Source: Arthrobacter luteolus NBRC 107841
GTDB taxonomy: Bacteria; Actinomycetota; Actinomycetes; Actinomycetales; Micrococcaceae
Direction of reading: 5' to 3'
Assembly: GCF_001552075.1 (NCBI RefSeq)
Contig: NZ_BCQM01000011.1
Coordinates: forward strand, 17,506 to 81,505
DNA: 64,000 nt
In this document: positions 51,123 to 59,095 of the stretch, one piece after another
How positions within the stretch are numbered: position 1 is the first letter of the stretch
Layout: each line of letters opens with the position of its first letter
Notes under the pieces: generated by a model
Seen by the model: the letters and a program-made list of their open reading frames with translations, nothing else
Databases searched by the model: none
Told to the model about the DNA's origin: nothing
Made by a program: the position numbers and the translations under genes

Positions 51123-51940
51123 GCCGCTGGTATCCGTGCGAGGTAGGTGAGGATGGCGTCCGCTGTTTCCTCCGGTGCGCTGACGTGTGGGAGATGGCCC
51201 GTGGCTTTGAGGGTCATCAAGGTGCTGGCAGGAATGCGCTCCTGGGTGTAGACGCCGATATGCGGCGGGGCCAGCAGATCGGAAGAACACTGCAGGATCA
51301 GGGTGGGAACTTCCACCTTCGAGAGAAGGGGACGGACGTCGGACAGGAACGAGACTCGGGCAAAGTCCCGGGCGATTGCCGGATCCAGCCGGCAGAAGCT
51401 GCCTTCGAGCTCATTGTGGAGTTCGGGCTTTTCCGGGTTGCCCATGATCATGGGGGCCATGGCGGCAGCCCATACGATGTAATTCGTGTCGAGGGATGCG
51501 AGGAGTTCGTCGATGTCGGCTTCGGAAAAGCCACCGGTGTAGCCGTCTTCCGGGCGGTCCATATAGCTGGGGGATGACGCCAGGAGCACCAGATCCGAGA
51601 AATACTGCGGAGCGGCAGCCGCGGCGGCCACGGCCATCATGGCGCTGACGCTGTGGCCCACGAAGGTGGCATCCCGGAGGTCCAGCTCGGCGCAGATGTC
51701 CAGCAGGTCGCTGACGTACCCGTCCAGCGACGAGTATTTGGCGGAATCATAGGCGGTGAGGTCGGAGCCGCCGGAGCCCACATGGTCGAAGGTGACGACC
51801 CGGTACTGGCCGGTGAAGTAAGGAATGACCCGGCGCCACATCTCCTGGTCGCAGCCGAAACCGTGGCCGAAGATCACCACAGGCCCCGCTTCATTGCCTA
51901 GGATCCGGACATTGTTGCGGGACAGAACGTCTGTCGTCAT
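51119..51940 (-). CDS. RsbQ-like alpha/beta hydrolase
   Basis: 273-residue alpha/beta hydrolase closely matching RsbQ, the B. subtilis energy-stress protein related to plant D14/KAI2 receptors. The N-terminus NNVRILGNEAGPVVIFGHGFGCDQEMW and VGHSVSA are characteristic. The triad is Ser97, Asp221 (CSSDLLAPP) and His249 (ATGHLPHVS). In B. subtilis RsbQ acts with RsbP, a PAS-coiled-coil phosphatase. Here it is coupled by a GTGA overlap to a PAS-coiled-coil histidine kinase, so it likely makes or senses the kinase's ligand. Confidence 0.87.
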   Translation of the reverse strand: MTTDVLSRNNVRILGNEAGPVVIFGHGFGCDQEMWRRVIPYFTGQYRVVTFDHVGSGGSDLTAYDSAKYSSLDGYVSDLLDICAELDLRDATFVGHSVSAMMAVAAAAAAPQYFSDLVLLASSPSYMDRPEDGYTGGFSEADIDELLASLDTNYIVWAAAMAPMIMGNPEKPELHNELEGSFCRLDPAIARDFARVSFLSDVRPLLSKVEVPTLILQCSSDLLAPPHIGVYTQERIPASTLMTLKATGHLPHVSAPEETADAILTYLARIPAA

Positions 51941-52083
51941 GGGACGGCGGGCCTTTGTTCGGGTGCGTGGTAGATGGTGCTGGTGTGAACTCTACCGCCA
52001 CCTCCGGGGTCGATCCGGGACCCGAATCCGCGCGGCACGCAACAACCGGATCCGCCATCCGTCCAGGGCTTCACTCCCCGTGT

Positions 52084-52620
52084 TCAGCGGGCAGCAAAAC
52101 GCAGCTCGGCGGCGCCGCCGTTGAACTGTGTGGTGCCGATCAGGCTCATGGTGGCGGTGGGGGCAGTGACTGGCAGCAGCCGGCGTCCGGAGCCCAGAGC
52201 CACCGGCATGTAGGTGATCCACAATTCATCCAGCAGGCCGGCCTCAGCAAACTGGGCGGCGGTGTTGCCGCCGCCTACCACCCAGATGTTCCGGTCCTGG
52301 GCCAGTGCGGCAGCCTGGTCCAGGATGCCCTGCACCTCCCCGCGGACGAAGCGGACGCCGCTGCCGGGCGGCGGTTCAAGGTCCCGGTGCGTCAGCACCA
52401 GGCAGGGCAGGGCGCCGTAATCCCAGGTGTCCGGCTGTTCGGACCGGAGCCACGCATAGGTTTCCGCACCCATGATGATGGCCCCGACTCCGGACACAAA
52501 CCTGTCGTAGTGCTCTTGGAAGGGCTCGAAGCCGAAAGTCAGGAGCCAATCCAGGTTGTTGTCCTCAGTGGCGATGAAGCCATCCAGTGATGAAGCGACG
52601 TAATAGATGACTTTTGCCAT
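52084..52620 (-). CDS. Dihydrofolate reductase-family protein (RibD C-terminal type)
   Basis: 178-residue NADPH-dependent reductase-like protein. It begins VIYYVASSLDGFIATEDNNLDWL, the N-terminal pattern of the DHFR/RibD-C family, with GAIIMGAETYAWL and WVVGGGNTAAQFAEAGLLDEL for cofactor binding. Physiological substrates of these paralogs are unknown; they are not the essential folA enzyme. It is a single gene, with about 140 bases without a gene on the rsbQ side and 164 on the SDR side. Confidence 0.85.
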   Translation of the reverse strand: MAKVIYYVASSLDGFIATEDNNLDWLLTFGFEPFQEHYDRFVSGVGAIIMGAETYAWLRSEQPDTWDYGALPCLVLTHRDLEPPPGSGVRFVRGEVQGILDQAAALAQDRNIWVVGGGNTAAQFAEAGLLDELWITYMPVALGSGRRLLPVTAPTATMSLIGTTQFNGGAAELRFAAR

Positions 52621-52784
52621 GCATCGAGAGTAACCGCCGGCGGTGTTCCGGGGTTAGACGGCGGCCTCTCCATGCAGCCGGAAGGCCCAATTCGGTGATA
52701 TCTCCCGATGGCTCTTGTCTCAGCCGGGAAGGCAGGCACAACGTTTAGGTTAAGCGAATCCATAATTTCTCAGGAGGAACAATC

Positions 52785-53648
52785 GTGACTTCCCGGACCG
52801 CGCTCGTGACCGGAGCATCGTCTGGCATCGGTGAAGCCACCGCCAGGAAACTCCAGGGCCTGGGCTTCACCACCTACGGTGCGGCCCGCCGCACGGATCG
52901 GCTGAATCACCTCGCCGCAGACGGTATCCGTCCGCTGGCCATGGATGTCGCCGACGATGCCTCGATGCAGGCCGGCATGGATCAGATAATTTCCGGCACC
53001 GGACTAATCGACGTCCTGGTCAACGCCGCAGGCTACGGCTCCTATGGGGCCCTTGAGGAGGTAGCCATTGATGAAGGGCGGAGGCAGTTCGAGGTCAACG
53101 TTTTCGGGCCGGTGCGGTTGATTCAACTCGCGCTGCCGCACATGCGGGCCCAGCGCGCAGGCACAATAGTGAACATCACTTCGATGGGCGGGAAAATCTA
53201 CACACCATTGGGCGGCTGGTACCACGGCACCAAGTTCGCCCTCGAAGCGCTCAGTGACTGCCTGCGCTTGGAGGTACAGCCCTTCGGCATCGATGTCGTC
53301 ATTATTGAACCCGGTGGGATCGCCACCGAATGGGGCGGTATCGCGGCGGACCTGGTCGAAGAGACCTCAGGCAACGGACCGTACGCGCCCCAGGCCAAGG
53401 CCATCGCGAAGTCCCTGCGGTCAGAGGCGAACGAAGGCCGGAACTCCCCACCCTCCGTCGTCGCTGACGCGATTGGAACGGCGGTGACGACAGCTAGGCC
53501 AAAGACCCGTTACGCCGTCGGGTTCGGCGCAAAGCCGCTGATCACCGCCAGGGGCTTGCTCTCGGACCGCCAATTCGATGCACTCATCAGCCGCAGCGTA
53601 GGACTTCCCCGGAAACAGGAACAGGCAGAACGCCCGGCAGGGGAATGA
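52785..53648 (+). CDS. Short-chain dehydrogenase/reductase
   Basis: 287-residue SDR. Cofactor motif ALVTGASSGIGEATA, AARRTDRL, VLVNAAGYGS, and catalytic NITSMGG Ser with WYHGTKFALEALSD (Y-x-x-x-K). It is of the 'classical' type with a 40-residue C-terminal extension. AGGAGG lies eight bases before the GTG start. A degenerate iron-box-like sequence (14 of 19) sits at 52745-52763. It is upstream of heme oxygenase on the same strand, but the latter has its own iron box. Substrate unknown. Confidence 0.87.
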   Translation: MTSRTALVTGASSGIGEATARKLQGLGFTTYGAARRTDRLNHLAADGIRPLAMDVADDASMQAGMDQIISGTGLIDVLVNAAGYGSYGALEEVAIDEGRRQFEVNVFGPVRLIQLALPHMRAQRAGTIVNITSMGGKIYTPLGGWYHGTKFALEALSDCLRLEVQPFGIDVVIIEPGGIATEWGGIAADLVEETSGNGPYAPQAKAIAKSLRSEANEGRNSPPSVVADAIGTAVTTARPKTRYAVGFGAKPLITARGLLSDRQFDALISRSVGLPRKQEQAERPAGE

Positions 53649-53731
53649 GCCTGCCCTCACGGGTCCGCGGACACCCATGCAACGAAGCGACGCATTCCGA
53701 GGCCTGCTTGACGCCTCCCACCAGCGAACCG

Positions 53732-53760
53732 CAAAGTTAGGTATCACTAACCTAACTTTG
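53732..53760 (+). promoter_or_regulatory. IdeR/DtxR iron box upstream of heme oxygenase
   Basis: TTAGGTATCACTAACCTAA (53737-53755) matches the 19-base DtxR/IdeR consensus at 15 positions, with both outer half-sites intact. It sits inside a larger perfect inverted repeat, CAAAGTTAGGT (53732-53742) and ACCTAACTTTG (53750-53760), with a seven-base spacer. It lies about 45 bases before the heme oxygenase start. Confidence 0.82.
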
Positions 53761-53802
53761 GGACCGGCGCTCCGTGCTGGCCCAGCCGTCCCGGGGAGAA
53801 CC

Positions 53803-54471
53803 ATGGTCCTGCTGTCCGAAGAACTTAAGAGCCACACGGCCGTTGCCCACACCCAGGCAGAGGAGGCCAGCTTCGTGAAGGAGCTGATGGCCGGAAACAT
53901 GGATCAGGGTGAGGTTGGCAACCTGCTGGCCCAGAGTCTGGTCATCTACCGGGCACTGGAATCCGCGCTGGCCCGGTTTGCCGGCCACCCCCAGCTGGGA
54001 CCCTTTGTTGACGCCCGCCTGGAGCGGGTTCCGGCCCTGGAACGGGATATGGACTTCCACTTTGGGCCGGATTGGGAAGAGCAGCTCGCTGATGGCCGCA
54101 TTCACATCGTGCCCGCGGCCAAGGCGTATGCGGACAGGCTCGGCGAGCAGTCCGAGGATGCCGTGGAATTCCTGCTGGCTCACCACTATGTGCGGTACCT
54201 GGGGGACCTCTCGGGTGGGCAGATCATCCAGCGGCTTGTGCAGCGGCACTACGGCACACCGGACGCCGGACTCAACTTCTATGCCTTCCCGCTCATTGAA
54301 AAGCCGAAAGTCTACAAGGACCAGTACCGGGCGCGGCTGGACACCACTGATTTCTCACGTCCGCAGAAGGACCGGATCCTGCACCATGCGGCAGAATCGT
54401 TTGAAATGAACCGGAGTGTTTTCCTGGACCTGGCCGACTACCGGGAGAGCAGGCTTCCCGCCGCCGTGTAA
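53803..54471 (+). CDS. Heme oxygenase (biliverdin-producing)
   Basis: 222-residue all-helical HmuO-type heme oxygenase that opens heme to biliverdin, CO and iron, giving the cell iron from heme. The proximal heme ligand is His16 in TAVAHTQAEEASF. The distal helix reads YLGDLSGGQIIQRL, with the glycines that let oxygen bind. I place the start at 53803 (GGGGAG just upstream); the longer frame to 53677 would run through the iron box. An IdeR box controls it. A GC hairpin (54473-54489) follows the stop. No heme importer gene is in the window. Confidence 0.93.
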   Translation: MVLLSEELKSHTAVAHTQAEEASFVKELMAGNMDQGEVGNLLAQSLVIYRALESALARFAGHPQLGPFVDARLERVPALERDMDFHFGPDWEEQLADGRIHIVPAAKAYADRLGEQSEDAVEFLLAHHYVRYLGDLSGGQIIQRLVQRHYGTPDAGLNFYAFPLIEKPKVYKDQYRARLDTTDFSRPQKDRILHHAAESFEMNRSVFLDLADYRESRLPAAV

Positions 54472-54526
54472 TCCGCCCGCGGCGGGCGGTTCCAGACCCC
54501 GGGCCCCGGTCTTCGGCCGCACTCCT

Positions 54527-54554
54527 CACATTAGATGCAAAAGCATGTAATGTG
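54527..54554. promoter_or_regulatory. MarR-type operator upstream of the pirin operon
   Basis: CACATTAGATGC (54527-54538) and GCATGTAATGTG (54543-54554) form an inverted repeat, 11 of 12 matching, with an AAAA spacer. It lies 38 bases before the pirin start. Size and symmetry suit a MarR or similar winged-helix dimer. Which regulator binds is unknown; the only MarR gene in the window is at 5715-6146. Confidence 0.7.
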
Positions 54555-54591
54555 GAGGGACAGCTGAAGCAGGGAAAGGGTTGGTAGAGAT

Positions 54592-55581
54592 ATGAGCAAC
54601 GTCGAAACGGCTCCGGTGGAAGTTGAGTGCGCCTCCGCACCCGCCGCTTCCACCGTCGAAATCCACGTTCCCCGCGACGTCCCGCTCGGCGGCCCCCGGG
54701 CCATGCCCGTCCGCCGCACCCTGCCGCAGCGCAGCCGCAGCCTGATCGGTGCCTGGTGCTTCGTGGACCACTACGGCCCCGACGTCGTCGCCCGGACCGG
54801 CGGTATGGTGGTCCCGCCGCATCCGCATACCGGGCTGCAGACCGTCAGCTGGCTTTTCACCGGCGAAATTGAACACCGCGACAGTACCGGGGCCCATGCC
54901 ATGGTGCGGCCGGGGGAACTGAACCTCATGACCGCCGGCCGCGGCATTGCACATTCTGAGGTCTCGCCGCCGGAGGTCAGCATCCTCCACGGCGTTCAGC
55001 TCTGGCTGGCGCTGCCGGAGTCGGCGCGCGGCACCGAGCCGCGCTTCGACCACTATGTTCCGGATGCCGTCCGCGGCCCGGGCTGGGAACTGCGTGTTTT
55101 CCTCGGCAGCCTCGCCGGCTCGGAATCCCCGGTGGAGACGCATTCTCCGATCCTGGGCGCGGAACTGCTGCTGGACGCCGGTACCACGGTGGAGCTCGAC
55201 GCCGATCCGCGGTTTGAATACGGCCTGCTCGCCGACTCGGGTGCACTGGAGTTCCAAGGGGCCGCCGTCGCCCCGTCCGAGTTGGCCTACCTGCCCCCCG
55301 GTGCCGAGACCCTGCGGATCAGCGCGCCAGCGGACGCGCCGGCCCGGGTGGTGCTCATCGGGGGTGAGCCCCTGGGAGAGACCATCGTGATGTGGTGGAA
55401 CTTCATTGGCCGCAGCCATGAGGAAATCGTCCAGTACCGCCGCGACTGGCAGCAGCACATCGGCGCGGAAACCCACCCGGGCGCCGAGCCCGGCAGCCGG
55501 TTCGCCGCCGTCCCCAATGACCTGCGGCCCCCGCTCCCGGCGCCCGCCCTGCCCAACGCCCGGCTCCGGCCGCGCCGCTAA
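54592..55581 (+). CDS. Pirin-family protein
   Basis: 329-residue bicupin of the pirin family. Metal ligands are visible in PPHPHTGLQTVSW (two His) and GRGIAHSEVS (His, Glu) of the N-terminal cupin. Pirins bind Fe and some have quercetinase activity or serve as redox sensors. The first 25 residues and the last 45 (HIGAETHPGAEPGS...) are extra to the core. The next gene starts 19 bases after it with its own AGGA site. First gene of a three-gene operon. Confidence 0.9.
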   Translation: MSNVETAPVEVECASAPAASTVEIHVPRDVPLGGPRAMPVRRTLPQRSRSLIGAWCFVDHYGPDVVARTGGMVVPPHPHTGLQTVSWLFTGEIEHRDSTGAHAMVRPGELNLMTAGRGIAHSEVSPPEVSILHGVQLWLALPESARGTEPRFDHYVPDAVRGPGWELRVFLGSLAGSESPVETHSPILGAELLLDAGTTVELDADPRFEYGLLADSGALEFQGAAVAPSELAYLPPGAETLRISAPADAPARVVLIGGEPLGETIVMWWNFIGRSHEEIVQYRRDWQQHIGAETHPGAEPGSRFAAVPNDLRPPLPAPALPNARLRPRR

Positions 55582-55600
55582 TCCGAAAGGCCAACGAGGA

Positions 55601-55921
55601 ATGCAGATCCAGGACAATCCGGCGCAGCTGCGCTATGAAGTGCTCGACGACGGCGGGACGGTCGCCGGATTCGCCGCCTACCGCAACCGGCCCGGCCGCC
55701 GCATCTTCGTGCACACGGAGGTAGCCGATGCCTATGCCGGCCAGGGAGTTGCCGGCCAGCTGGCCCGCTACGCCGTCGAGCACGTCCGCGACGCGGGCCT
55801 GCGGCTGGTGCCGCACTGCCCCTATATCGCGGGCTGGCTGAAACGGCATCCGGAATATGAGGGTTTTGTGGACTGGCCGGAAACGAAGCCTTCCGTGGAG
55901 GAGCAGGTGGAGCAGGCATGA
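55601..55921 (+). CDS. Small GNAT-like acetyltransferase (YjdJ/GTLB3B type)
   Basis: 106-residue protein of the short acetyltransferase family (COG2388). Motif: TEVADAYAGQGVAGQLARYAVEHV with the Q/R-x-x-G-x-G/A acetyl-CoA loop, then LVPHCPYIAGWLKRHPEYEGFV, the usual C-terminal signature. It is shorter than ordinary GNAT enzymes, as is normal for this group. The ATG at 55601 follows GAGGA; the next gene overlaps its stop (ATGA). Confidence 0.87.
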   Translation: MQIQDNPAQLRYEVLDDGGTVAGFAAYRNRPGRRIFVHTEVADAYAGQGVAGQLARYAVEHVRDAGLRLVPHCPYIAGWLKRHPEYEGFVDWPETKPSVEEQVEQA

Positions 55922-56376
55922 GCAGCGACCGGGTGTTTATCGACAAGCAGAACCGGCCGGTCTACCAGGCACTGGCCGCCACCGCGGCGGCGGTCCGGGC
56001 CGCGGCGCTGGACGCCGGCCTGGACCGGATTGTGATGGAACTGGTCAACCTGCGGGTCTCGCAGCTTAACGGCTGCGCCTACTGCCTGGACCTGCACACC
56101 CGGCAGGCCCTGGAGGAAGGCGAGACGCCGCAGCGCCTCTCGGTGCTGCCTGCCTGGCGGGACACCAGGCTCTTCACCGACACCGAGCGGGCGGCCCTGG
56201 GGCTGGCGGAGGCCCTGACGCTGCTGCCCGACGGCGAGCACCGCGAGGACATCTTTGCGGAATACCAGGCGCTGCTCAGCGCGGAGCATTTTTCCGTCCT
56301 CAGCTGGGCGGTCGTGACCATGAATGCCTTCAACCGGGTCTCCATCATCAGCGGGCATCCGGTCAAACCGCGCTGA
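55918..56376 (+). CDS. AhpD/carboxymuconolactone decarboxylase-family protein
   Basis: 152-residue helical protein of the CMD family. The redox CxxC motif with following histidine is in NGCAYCLDLHTRQAL (about residues 54-60), as in AhpD-type alkylhydroperoxidases. It would reduce peroxides or act as a thiol-based electron donor. Overlap with the acetyltransferase (ATGA) and its place after pirin suggest an oxidative or electrophile stress operon under the MarR-type operator. Confidence 0.88.
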   Translation: MSSDRVFIDKQNRPVYQALAATAAAVRAAALDAGLDRIVMELVNLRVSQLNGCAYCLDLHTRQALEEGETPQRLSVLPAWRDTRLFTDTERAALGLAEALTLLPDGEHREDIFAEYQALLSAEHFSVLSWAVVTMNAFNRVSIISGHPVKPR

Positions 56377-56391
56377 GCACCGTCCTCAGCC

Positions 56392-56438
56392 GGCTGCTGT
56401 CCGGTTCCAGCTGTTGGGGCCGGAACCGGGCAGCAGCC
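56392..56438. terminator. Bidirectional terminator hairpin
   Basis: GGCTGCTG-T-CCGGTTCC (56392-56408) pairs with GGAACCGG-G-CAGCAGCC (56422-56438), a 17-base stem with one mismatch and a 13-base loop. It lies between the convergent AhpD-like and aldehyde dehydrogenase genes. No T run. Confidence 0.65.
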
Positions 56439-56458
56439 TCCCGCTCGAGGACTGGGCC

Positions 56459-57916
56459 CTAGAAGGGGTACGGTGCGATTTCGGAGCGCATGGTCAGCCA
56501 CTGCGTCTCCGTGAAGGCGTCAATGTTCGCGGATGCCCCGCCGAACCGGGACCCGGTGCCGGAGGCGCCCATCCCGCCGAACGGGGAATTGGCTTCGTCG
56601 GAAACCGTCTGCTCGTTGATGTGCACCTTGCCCGAGGCCACCCGGTCGGCCACTTCCATGGCCATCCCCACCTCGCCCAGCACACCGACGGAGAGCCCGT
56701 ACTCGGAGGCATTCACCAGCTCCACCGCCTCGTCGATGCTGGCGAAGCCCAGCACAGGCGCCACCGGCCCGAAGATCTCCTCGGCCCAGGCGGGGTTGTC
56801 CGGGGTGAGCCCGGTGATGACTGTGGGGCGGTAGAAAAGGCCTTCGTAGGTTCCGCCGGCGGTGATCTGCGCGCCGGCGTCCTTGGCTGCCCGCACCAGC
56901 CGGTCGATGTTGTCGCGCTGGCGTTCGTCGATGATCGGCCCCATGGCCACGCGGCTGGTGCACGGGTCTCCGACCGGCAGGGCCCTCGCCTTGTCGGAAA
57001 GCTTGGCTACGTAGTCCTCGAGCAGGGACTCATGAACCAGGTGGCGTCCGGTGGACATGCAGATCTGGCCCTGGTGCATGAAGGAGCCGAAGGCACCGGC
57101 TGACGCGGCCAGGTCCAGGTCCGCCCCGGGCAGCACCACCAGGGCGTTGTTGCCGCCGAGTTCCAGGTGGGCGCGCTTGAGCAGGCGGCCTGCCGTTTCA
57201 CCGACTTTGCGGCCGGCCGCCGTCGAACCGGTGAAGGAGATAACACGGACCTCCGGAGCCTCCACCAGCGCCTGCCCGACGTCGGCCCCGCCGGGGAGCA
57301 GCTGCAGCAGGCCGGCGGGGAGGCCGGCCAGTTCGAAGACACGCATGATGGCCACGCCGCCGGAGATGCTGGTGCGGGGGTCGGGTTTCAGCAGTACCGC
57401 GTTGCCGAGGGCAAGTGCCGGGGCCACCGACCGGATGGAGAGGATCAGCGGGAAGTTAAACGGGGAAATCACGGACACAACGCCGGCGGGCCGGCGCCGG
57501 GCGAAGGACCAGCGGTCCTCATTGCTGGTCAGCACGTCCCCGGCCGGGTGCGCCGGCAGGGCGGAGGCATCGAAGCACTCGTTGGCGGCGATATGGGTTT
57601 CCAGCTCGGCCTTCCCCTCGACCGCTCCGGTTTCCCGGATGATCCAGCCCTGGATCTCCTTGGCGTGGTCCTCGAACAGTGATCCCGCTCGGCGCAGGAC
57701 GGCGGCACGCTCCTCCGGCCTGGTCTGGGCCCAGGTGCGCTGGGCGGCAGCGGCCCGGGTGGCTGCCGCGAGGGCATCAGAACGGTCCGCCGCACCGACG
57801 GAACCCAGGACGCGCCCGGTAGCGGGCTCAACGACGTCCAGGACACCGGCGGACCCGGCCGTCCAGGAATCGGTGTGGATCTTGCCGTGCCAGGTGGAAG
57901 TGGCGAGGAGGGTCAT
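56459..57916 (-). CDS. Aldehyde dehydrogenase (benzaldehyde/vanillin dehydrogenase-like)
   Basis: 485-residue NAD(P)-dependent ALDH. Catalytic Cys286 in GQICMSTGR, general base Glu252 in HLELGGNNALV, cofactor Asn in ISPFNFPL and the EIFGPVAPV/ASEYGLSVGV region. The RSVAPALALGNAVLLKP and STGRHLVHES forms resemble benzaldehyde and vanillin dehydrogenases (XylC/Vdh group). Last gene of the CUT2-type ABC operon, 75 bases after the permease, so it likely oxidises an aldehyde derived from the imported compound. Confidence 0.88.
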   Translation of the reverse strand: MTLLATSTWHGKIHTDSWTAGSAGVLDVVEPATGRVLGSVGAADRSDALAAATRAAAAQRTWAQTRPEERAAVLRRAGSLFEDHAKEIQGWIIRETGAVEGKAELETHIAANECFDASALPAHPAGDVLTSNEDRWSFARRRPAGVVSVISPFNFPLILSIRSVAPALALGNAVLLKPDPRTSISGGVAIMRVFELAGLPAGLLQLLPGGADVGQALVEAPEVRVISFTGSTAAGRKVGETAGRLLKRAHLELGGNNALVVLPGADLDLAASAGAFGSFMHQGQICMSTGRHLVHESLLEDYVAKLSDKARALPVGDPCTSRVAMGPIIDERQRDNIDRLVRAAKDAGAQITAGGTYEGLFYRPTVITGLTPDNPAWAEEIFGPVAPVLGFASIDEAVELVNASEYGLSVGVLGEVGMAMEVADRVASGKVHINEQTVSDEANSPFGGMGASGTGSRFGGASANIDAFTETQWLTMRSEIAPYPF

Positions 57917-57971
57917 GGCTGCTCCTAAATGCAGATGCGGTGGAAAATACAGTTTGAGTCGGTGGCGGGTG

Positions 57972-58001
57972 GCGGGTCAGGCAGGGGCGGGTCAGGCAGG
58001 G
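57972..58001. repeat. Exact 15-bp tandem duplication at the permease stop codon
   Basis: GCGGGTCAGGCAGGG occurs twice in direct tandem (57972-57986 and 57987-58001). The second copy holds the permease stop codon. Unit length keeps the frame. Confidence 0.8.
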
Positions 58002-59047
58002 GTGGAAGCGTCCTGGCCGCGGCCTGCGGCGCCGGGACCAGGCGGAGTTCCCGCCGGGTCCGCCGTCGTCGTCGTGGCTGCCGGACGCGTCACCCGCTTT
58101 TTGCGGCGTTGGACCAGGGTCGCAGCGGAGACCGCAATCAGGAGGGCCACGCCATTGAAGACATTGGTAACCCAGGTCTTGGCGCCCAGAATTACCAGTC
58201 CGTTGGCACCGACCGCAAGCAGGTATACACCTGTCACGGTGCCCCAGACGTTGAAGTAGCCGGCCCGGATGGCCGTGGCGCCCAGGAACGCGGCGGCGTA
58301 GGCCGGCAGCAGGAATTCCGGACCCAGGTCCGGCGTCGCATTGCCCGCGCGTGAGGCCTGCAGCGTGCCGGCCAGTCCGCCGAGCAGTCCGGCTCCAATG
58401 AAGGCGGCTGCCAGATAGCGCTTGGTCCGGACGCCTGAGAGCTCGGCGGCGTCGCGGCCCATGCCGGTAGCCCGCAGGTACCGCCCAAACGGCGTGCGTT
58501 CCAGAATGAACCAGAGGGCCAGCGCCGCGGCGAGGAAGTAGAACACCACAACCTGCAGGCCGCCGGGCAGGCGGATGCCGGTCAGGGCGGAGAACCCGTC
58601 GGAGGAGTGGGTGATCAGGGTGGAGTTGGTGAGCAGCAGGTTGAAACCGGCCAGGATGGTGGCCATGCCCAGGGTTGCGATGAAGGCGTTGACCCCGACG
58701 ACGATGGTCATAAACGCGTTGACCGCGCCGATCAGCATCCCGAGGGCGAGTGTGGCCAGCAGGACCAGCGGCAGCGGCAGGCCGGCTCCGGCCAGGACGA
58801 TTCCGGTGATGGTGCAGATGCCGAGGTTCGCGCCGACGGACAGGTCGAATTCGCCGGCGGCCAGTGGCAGGAGCACTGCCAGGGCCAGGATGCCAGGCAC
58901 CGCCTGGTCGGCAAGGATTTGACGGAAGTTGCCTGAGGTCGCGAAAGTGTCTGGCATAAGCAGCGAGAAGACGGTGATCATCAGGACCAGGAAGACCACG
59001 ATTCCGTAGTTCTTCATCAGGGCGCCGGGGTTGAAGCGGAGGTTCAC
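57992..59047 (-). CDS. CUT2-family ABC transporter permease (RbsC-like)
   Basis: 351-residue permease of the BPD_transp_2 (RbsC) family with eight to ten helices. Typical stretches: LLPLAAGEFDLSVGANLGI near residue 65, GVNAFIATLGMATILAG near 120, RTPFGRYLRATGMGRDAAELSGVRTKRY (in part) near 195. It imports a sugar or sugar-like compound with the binding protein and ATPase upstream. The C-terminal 35 residues (basic then Ala/Pro/Thr-rich) are extra. Tandem duplication covers the stop codon. Confidence 0.9.
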   Translation of the reverse strand: MNLRFNPGALMKNYGIVVFLVLMITVFSLLMPDTFATSGNFRQILADQAVPGILALAVLLPLAAGEFDLSVGANLGICTITGIVLAGAGLPLPLVLLATLALGMLIGAVNAFMTIVVGVNAFIATLGMATILAGFNLLLTNSTLITHSSDGFSALTGIRLPGGLQVVVFYFLAAALALWFILERTPFGRYLRATGMGRDAAELSGVRTKRYLAAAFIGAGLLGGLAGTLQASRAGNATPDLGPEFLLPAYAAAFLGATAIRAGYFNVWGTVTGVYLLAVGANGLVILGAKTWVTNVFNGVALLIAVSAATLVQRRKKRVTRPAATTTTADPAGTPPGPGAAGRGQDASTPA

Positions 59048-59095
59048 TGTAGGGGCTCCTAGGTGGGATGTGGAGTGGTGGGGCGCGGGCTGGGG

